This document shows, piece by piece, positions 6,287 to 8,604 of a stretch of 8,604 nt of DNA. The position numbers and the translations under genes are program-made. The notes below the pieces were generated by a model. That model made no database searches. It saw only the letters and a program-made list of their open reading frames with translations, and was not told the origin of the DNA. Position 1 is the stretch's first letter. Each line of letters begins with the position of its first letter. Source of the stretch: Campylobacteraceae bacterium. GTDB taxonomy: Bacteria; Campylobacterota; Campylobacteria; Campylobacterales; Sulfurovaceae. Location of the stretch: the NCBI GenBank assembly GCA_027002755.1, contig JALWZI010000027.1:1-8604 (forward strand), given 5' to 3'.

Positions 6287-6860
6287 GATCGACGCGGTGA
6301 TCCTGGCCGGGGGACGGAGTCGTCGGATGGGACGGGACAAAGCATTGCTTCCTTTCGGCGGCTGCGAAACCCTGAGTGAATATCAATACCGGCGCTTGCA
6401 CCGGATCTTCCCCCGGGTCTACCTCAGTGCCAAAGAGGACAAATTCCCCTTTCGGGCGCCCCTCATACCCGACGAGGCGGAGGAGAGCTCCCCTATGGTG
6501 GCCCTGGCCGCGATCCTCAAGCATATCGGAGGAGAAGCGGCCTTTATCCTCGGAGTCGACCTCCCCTTTGTCGACGAGAGGATCATCCAAAGACTTCTGC
6601 AATCTTTCGCCGACTCTCCGGAAGCAGAAGCGGTGATCCCCGTCACCCCCAGAGGCCCCGAACCCCTCTGTGCTATCTATACCCGGCGACTCCTTCCGCG
6701 GATCGAAGCTTCACTGGGTACAGGGAAGCATCGTCTGCAAAGCCTCTTCGAAACGGGCAAGATACTCCGAGTCCCTTTCCAAGATACCACCCCCTTCGCC
6801 AATCTCAACCGGCCGGAGGAGTATGAAAAAGCGATGCAGAGAGTGAAGAGTGAGGAGTGA
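6279..6860 (+). CDS. mobA: Molybdenum cofactor guanylyltransferase
   Basis: This protein attaches GMP from GTP to Mo-molybdopterin, making the guanine dinucleotide form used by enzymes such as periplasmic nitrate reductase and formate dehydrogenase. It acts in the cytoplasm. The 193-aa protein has the nucleotide-binding N-terminus ILAGGRSRRMGRDKALLPF (residues 8-26), the metal-site Asp94 in GVDLPF, EPLCAIY near 137-143 and the C-terminal NLNRPEEY. All are typical of MobA at its usual length. The ATG lies inside the end of the MFS gene (8-nt overlap), so translation is probably coupled. The last residues (VKSEE) and the TGA stop at 6858-6860 come from the GAGTGAG tandem repeat, so the extreme C-terminus has been shaped by that element. 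Confidence 0.93.
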   Translation: MPEIDAVILAGGRSRRMGRDKALLPFGGCETLSEYQYRRLHRIFPRVYLSAKEDKFPFRAPLIPDEAEESSPMVALAAILKHIGGEAAFILGVDLPFVDERIIQRLLQSFADSPEAEAVIPVTPRGPEPLCAIYTRRLLPRIEASLGTGKHRLQSLFETGKILRVPFQDTTPFANLNRPEEYEKAMQRVKSEE

Positions 6861-6893
6861 GGAGTGAGGAGTGAGGAGTGAGGAGTGAGGAGT
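6841..6893 (+). repeat. Tandem heptanucleotide repeat (GAGTGAG)7
   Basis: Seven consecutive 7-bp units are present; the first is GAGTGAA, the next six are exact GAGTGAG, and a partial GAGT follows. The array begins inside mobA and supplies its stop codon. Because 7 is not a multiple of 3, each 21 bp shows a TGA in every frame, so copy-number change would alter only a few C-terminal residues. Exact repeats suggest recent expansion by slippage. Confidence 0.95.
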
Positions 6894-6927
6894 TTAAATT
6901 ACAGGACAATCTTTGTCAAATCCTTTT

Positions 6928-6967
6928 AAATCCAAAATCCTCCATTCTACATTCTCAATTCTCAATC
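6928..6967 (-). repeat. Degenerate heptad array facing the GAGTGAG repeat
   Basis: On the minus strand this reads as 7-bp units GATTGAG, AATTGAG, AATGTAG, AATGGAG, GATTTTG. These are diverged versions of GAGTGAG; hand alignment to 6862-6896 gives 23 of 35 identities. It forms the second arm of an imperfect inverted repeat across the 101-bp gap between mobA and the LysR gene, and contains the LysR stop (6962-6964). The transcript could fold into a weak long hairpin acting as a two-way terminator, but there is no clear T run. Confidence 0.65.
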
Positions 6968-7873
6968 ATCCCTACATCCCCGGCACTCCATCGATTCGCC
7001 GATCATCCCTTTGGAGAAATCCAGGAATTTGTTGAAAAGGTCGCTGCGGTATTTGTCTTTGTGGTAGATGGCGTAGAAGTGGCGCCGGCAGTCGAAGTTT
7101 TTCAGATCGACCCGGTAGAGGGTGCCGTCTTTGAGCTCTTCGCTCACGGCCAAGGCTGAGACACAGGTGAGGGCTTTGCCGCTTTGCATCAGACTCTTGA
7201 TCGATTCGGTGTGTCCCAGTTCCATGAAGATATTGAGGCGGGGGACCTTTTCTTTGATATAGTCCAGAAAGACCGCCCGGGTCCCGCTCCCCTCCTCCCG
7301 CAGCACCCAACGCTGATCCGCCAGCTCGTCGATATACCAGCTGCGTCCGGCGATCTCCTTGTTGGCGGTGACCACAATCAGTTCATCGTCTCCGATCACC
7401 TCCTTGATCAGATCCGGATCCTCCACCTCTCCCTCGACAAACCCCATATCCAGCTCCCCCAGCTTCACCATCTCGGCGATCTGTTGCGTATTCCCCTCTT
7501 TGAGCTGAACCCTGACATCGGGATACTCTCCCATATATCGGCAGGCGATGGGGGGGATCAGGTAGTCGACGATGGTGGTACTGGCGCCCACCCTGACGGT
7601 CCCTTTGTCCTCGGTGTTCCGGAACTCATACTCGATGTCCTCGAGCTTGCGATAGAGGGGTTCCACCGCCTGATGGAAATTGCGGCCCACTTCGTTGAGG
7701 ATCAGCTTCTTGTTCAGCCGGTCGAAAAGGGGCCGGCCAATGATATTCTCCAGCTCCTTGATGGACATGGAGATCGCCGACTGGCTCAACCCCATCTTTT
7801 TGGCCACATTGGTCAGGTGGCCCTGTTCCACCACATTCAGGAAGATCTCGATCTGTCGGAGGGTCAGTTTCAT
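6962..7873 (-). CDS. LysR-family transcriptional regulator (YeiE/CysB-like, next to yeiH)
   Basis: This 303-aa protein has the LysR winged helix-turn-helix at residues 2-62 (LRQIEIFLNVVEQGHLTNVA, then SQSAISMSIKELENIIGRPL). Its effector-binding domain runs from about 90 to 290 (GTVRVGASTTIVDYLIPP; WVLREEGSGTR). It is divergent from yeiH, matching the enterobacterial yeiE-yeiH arrangement. YeiE has been tied there to sulfite sensing and to iron-limited growth, so control of yeiH by a sulfur oxyanion is a reasonable inference. The ATG at 7871-7873 has only a weak GTGAG upstream. The C-terminus has an unusual MECRGCRDD tail with Cys297 and Cys300. The last residues and the stop lie in the heptad-repeat region, so part of the tail may be repeat-derived. 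The family is certain, the effector unknown. Confidence 0.92.
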   Translation of the reverse strand: MKLTLRQIEIFLNVVEQGHLTNVAKKMGLSQSAISMSIKELENIIGRPLFDRLNKKLILNEVGRNFHQAVEPLYRKLEDIEYEFRNTEDKGTVRVGASTTIVDYLIPPIACRYMGEYPDVRVQLKEGNTQQIAEMVKLGELDMGFVEGEVEDPDLIKEVIGDDELIVVTANKEIAGRSWYIDELADQRWVLREEGSGTRAVFLDYIKEKVPRLNIFMELGHTESIKSLMQSGKALTCVSALAVSEELKDGTLYRVDLKNFDCRRHFYAIYHKDKYRSDLFNKFLDFSKGMIGESMECRGCRDD

Positions 7874-7928
7874 AATCCAGGCTCACTTTAATTGGTTTGA
7901 AGAGATTCAACAGTTGATCTTATTTTCA

Positions 7929-7949
7929 ATAATATCAAAAAAATATTAT
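7929..7949. promoter_or_regulatory. LysR-type operator (T-N11-A palindrome)
   Basis: A perfect inverted repeat ATAATAT and ATATTAT with a 7-bp spacer lies in the 120-bp lysR-yeiH gap. It fits the LysR form ATAAT-N11-ATTAT (T7933, A7945). It covers the spacer and first bases of the proposed yeiH -10 and lies about 55 bp upstream of the LysR gene start, so it could serve both genes. AT-rich palindromes are easier to meet by chance here, since the gap is AT-rich. Confidence 0.55.
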
Positions 7950-7952
7950 ACT
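7947..7952 (+). promoter_or_regulatory. -10 element for yeiH
   Basis: TATACT, with a weak TTTTCA 18 bp upstream (7923-7928), would give a start point near 7959 and a 35-nt leader. It lies in the only strongly AT-rich stretch of the window, as expected for the divergent promoter region. Confidence 0.4.
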
Positions 7953-7993
7953 TCCGAAAATTTCATCAGAATTACTTAATAAAAGGATGGCAT

Positions 7994-8604
7994 GTGCCTT
8001 TCTCTCCCGAAAATCGAAAAGGGACCCTGACCGGGATCGTTTTTGTCGCGTTGGTTGCCGCCTCCGCCACCTGGATCGCCGGGCTGGGACCGGTCAAAGC
8101 CCTGGGGCTCTCCCCCCTGGTGGTCGGTATCGTCATCGGGATCTTCTATGCCAATACACTCCATAACCGTTTTCCCCCTGTCTGGGAGAGCGGCATCACC
8201 TTCTCCGCCAAAAAGATCCTCCGTTTCGCCATCGTCTTCTACGGCTTTCGGATCACCTTTCAGCAGATCGCCGATGTGGGGCTGGAGGGTTTCCTGGTCT
8301 CTTTGATCATGCTCACCACGACCTTTGTCCTGGGAAGCTGGCTGGGAATGAGACGTTTCGGCCTCGACCGGGATACAGCGATGCTCACCGCCTCGGGGGC
8401 CTCCGTCTGCGGCGCGGCGGCCGTCCTGGCCACCGAACCGGTCCTCAAGGCCGAAGAGTACAAGGCGGCGGTGGCCGTCAGTATGGTGGTCCTCTTCGGA
8501 ACCCTCTCCATGTTCCTTTATCCGCTGCTATATGCCGGTCTTTTCCAGCATGCCCAGGGATTGCTGCATCTCAGCCCCGAACAGTACGGCATCTACGTGG
8601 GCGG
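7994..8604 (+). CDS. yeiH: YeiH-family putative sulfate exporter, C-terminus cut by window
   Basis: This multi-pass membrane protein of the YeiH family (PF03601, 'putative sulfate exporter') has 203 codons visible of the usual 330-350. Hydrophobic segments begin near residue 13, and the family signature is clear at about residues 128-175: DRDTAMLTASGASVCGAAAV, then LATEPVLKAEEYKAAVAVSM and FGTLSMFLYPLLY. The start is GTG at 7994, with AAAAGGA 7 nt upstream. The two nearby ATGs (7987, 7992) are out of frame, and the one at 7992 opens a reading frame of only 12 codons. Sulfate export is a family label with little direct proof; pairing with a YeiE-like regulator supports a role in sulfur oxyanion handling, for example removal of sulfite or sulfate. 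The gene has its own promoter with a LysR-type site. Confidence 0.9.
   Translation, partial: MPFSPENRKGTLTGIVFVALVAASATWIAGLGPVKALGLSPLVVGIVIGIFYANTLHNRFPPVWESGITFSAKKILRFAIVFYGFRITFQQIADVGLEGFLVSLIMLTTTFVLGSWLGMRRFGLDRDTAMLTASGASVCGAAAVLATEPVLKAEEYKAAVAVSMVVLFGTLSMFLYPLLYAGLFQHAQGLLHLSPEQYGIYVG

Noticed and set aside
5108..6340. Minus-strand 410-codon open frame
   Set aside because: It is antisense to the MFS gene; its Glu/Gly/Gln/Arg-rich composition is that of a reverse-complement shadow in GC-rich DNA.
6905..6917. Small hairpin GACAA-TCT-TTGTC between the heptad arms
   Set aside because: The stem is only 5 bp and AT-rich with no following T run; not a convincing terminator alone.
7184..7891. 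Plus-strand 235-codon frame antisense to the LysR gene
   Set aside because: It is a His/Leu/Asp-rich shadow of a clear LysR coding sequence, with no family match.
1..8604. Very frequent GATC/GGATC words
   Set aside because: They are mostly in coding sequence and fit frequent ATC (Ile) and GATC-spanning codon pairs; without a computed expectation I do not call this a signal.

Overview
The window is a GC-rich bacterial chromosomal segment carrying nine protein genes and no RNA genes, CRISPR array or insertion sequence that I can see. Ribosome binding sites are purine-rich and gene packing is tight, with several overlapping or near-overlapping starts. The gene set (a Pcm-type methyltransferase, a short nitrilase-fold hydrolase with a KHKLF active-site variant, MobA, and a YeiH/LysR pair) and AT-rich promoters in an otherwise GC-rich sequence suggest a Campylobacterota member of the Sulfurovum/Nitratifractor type. 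That assignment is an inference from gene style, not a proven identity.

Positions 1-1810 are read on the minus strand. A metal-efflux permease related to the SO_0444 Cu/Zn efflux group runs off the left edge. Its promoter overlaps a strong Fur-family operator. Upstream of it, separated by a hairpin terminator, lies a DNA-binding protein with a helix-turn-helix at the N-terminus, a central coiled coil and a second basic domain at the C-terminus. It is divergent from an SGNH/GDSL esterase (1910-2551, plus strand), which converges on a Pcm-like methyltransferase (2567-3199, minus). A nitrilase-superfamily amidohydrolase (3332-4051, minus) lies upstream of the Pcm gene.

A 76-bp divergent region with overlapping -10 elements separates the hydrolase from a plus-strand run of four genes (4128-6860): an unrecognised 163-aa protein, an RDD membrane protein, an HcaT-like MFS transporter and the molybdenum-cofactor guanylyltransferase MobA. 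The last three are tightly coupled (GTGA overlap, then 8-nt overlap), so they probably form one transcript.

mobA converges on a minus-strand LysR regulator (6962-7873). Between them lies a 7-bp tandem repeat (GAGTGAG) and, facing it, a degenerate copy of the same heptad on the other strand. Both stop codons fall inside these heptads. The LysR gene is divergent from yeiH (7994 to the right edge), recalling the yeiE-yeiH pair of enterobacteria, with a LysR-type T-N11-A palindrome over the yeiH promoter.

Nothing here amounts to a clearly new multi-gene system. The points most worth a second look are the inverted heptad-repeat element, the two-headed DNA-binding protein, the Fur-type control of a metal exporter, and the unknown 163-aa protein leading the mobA operon.
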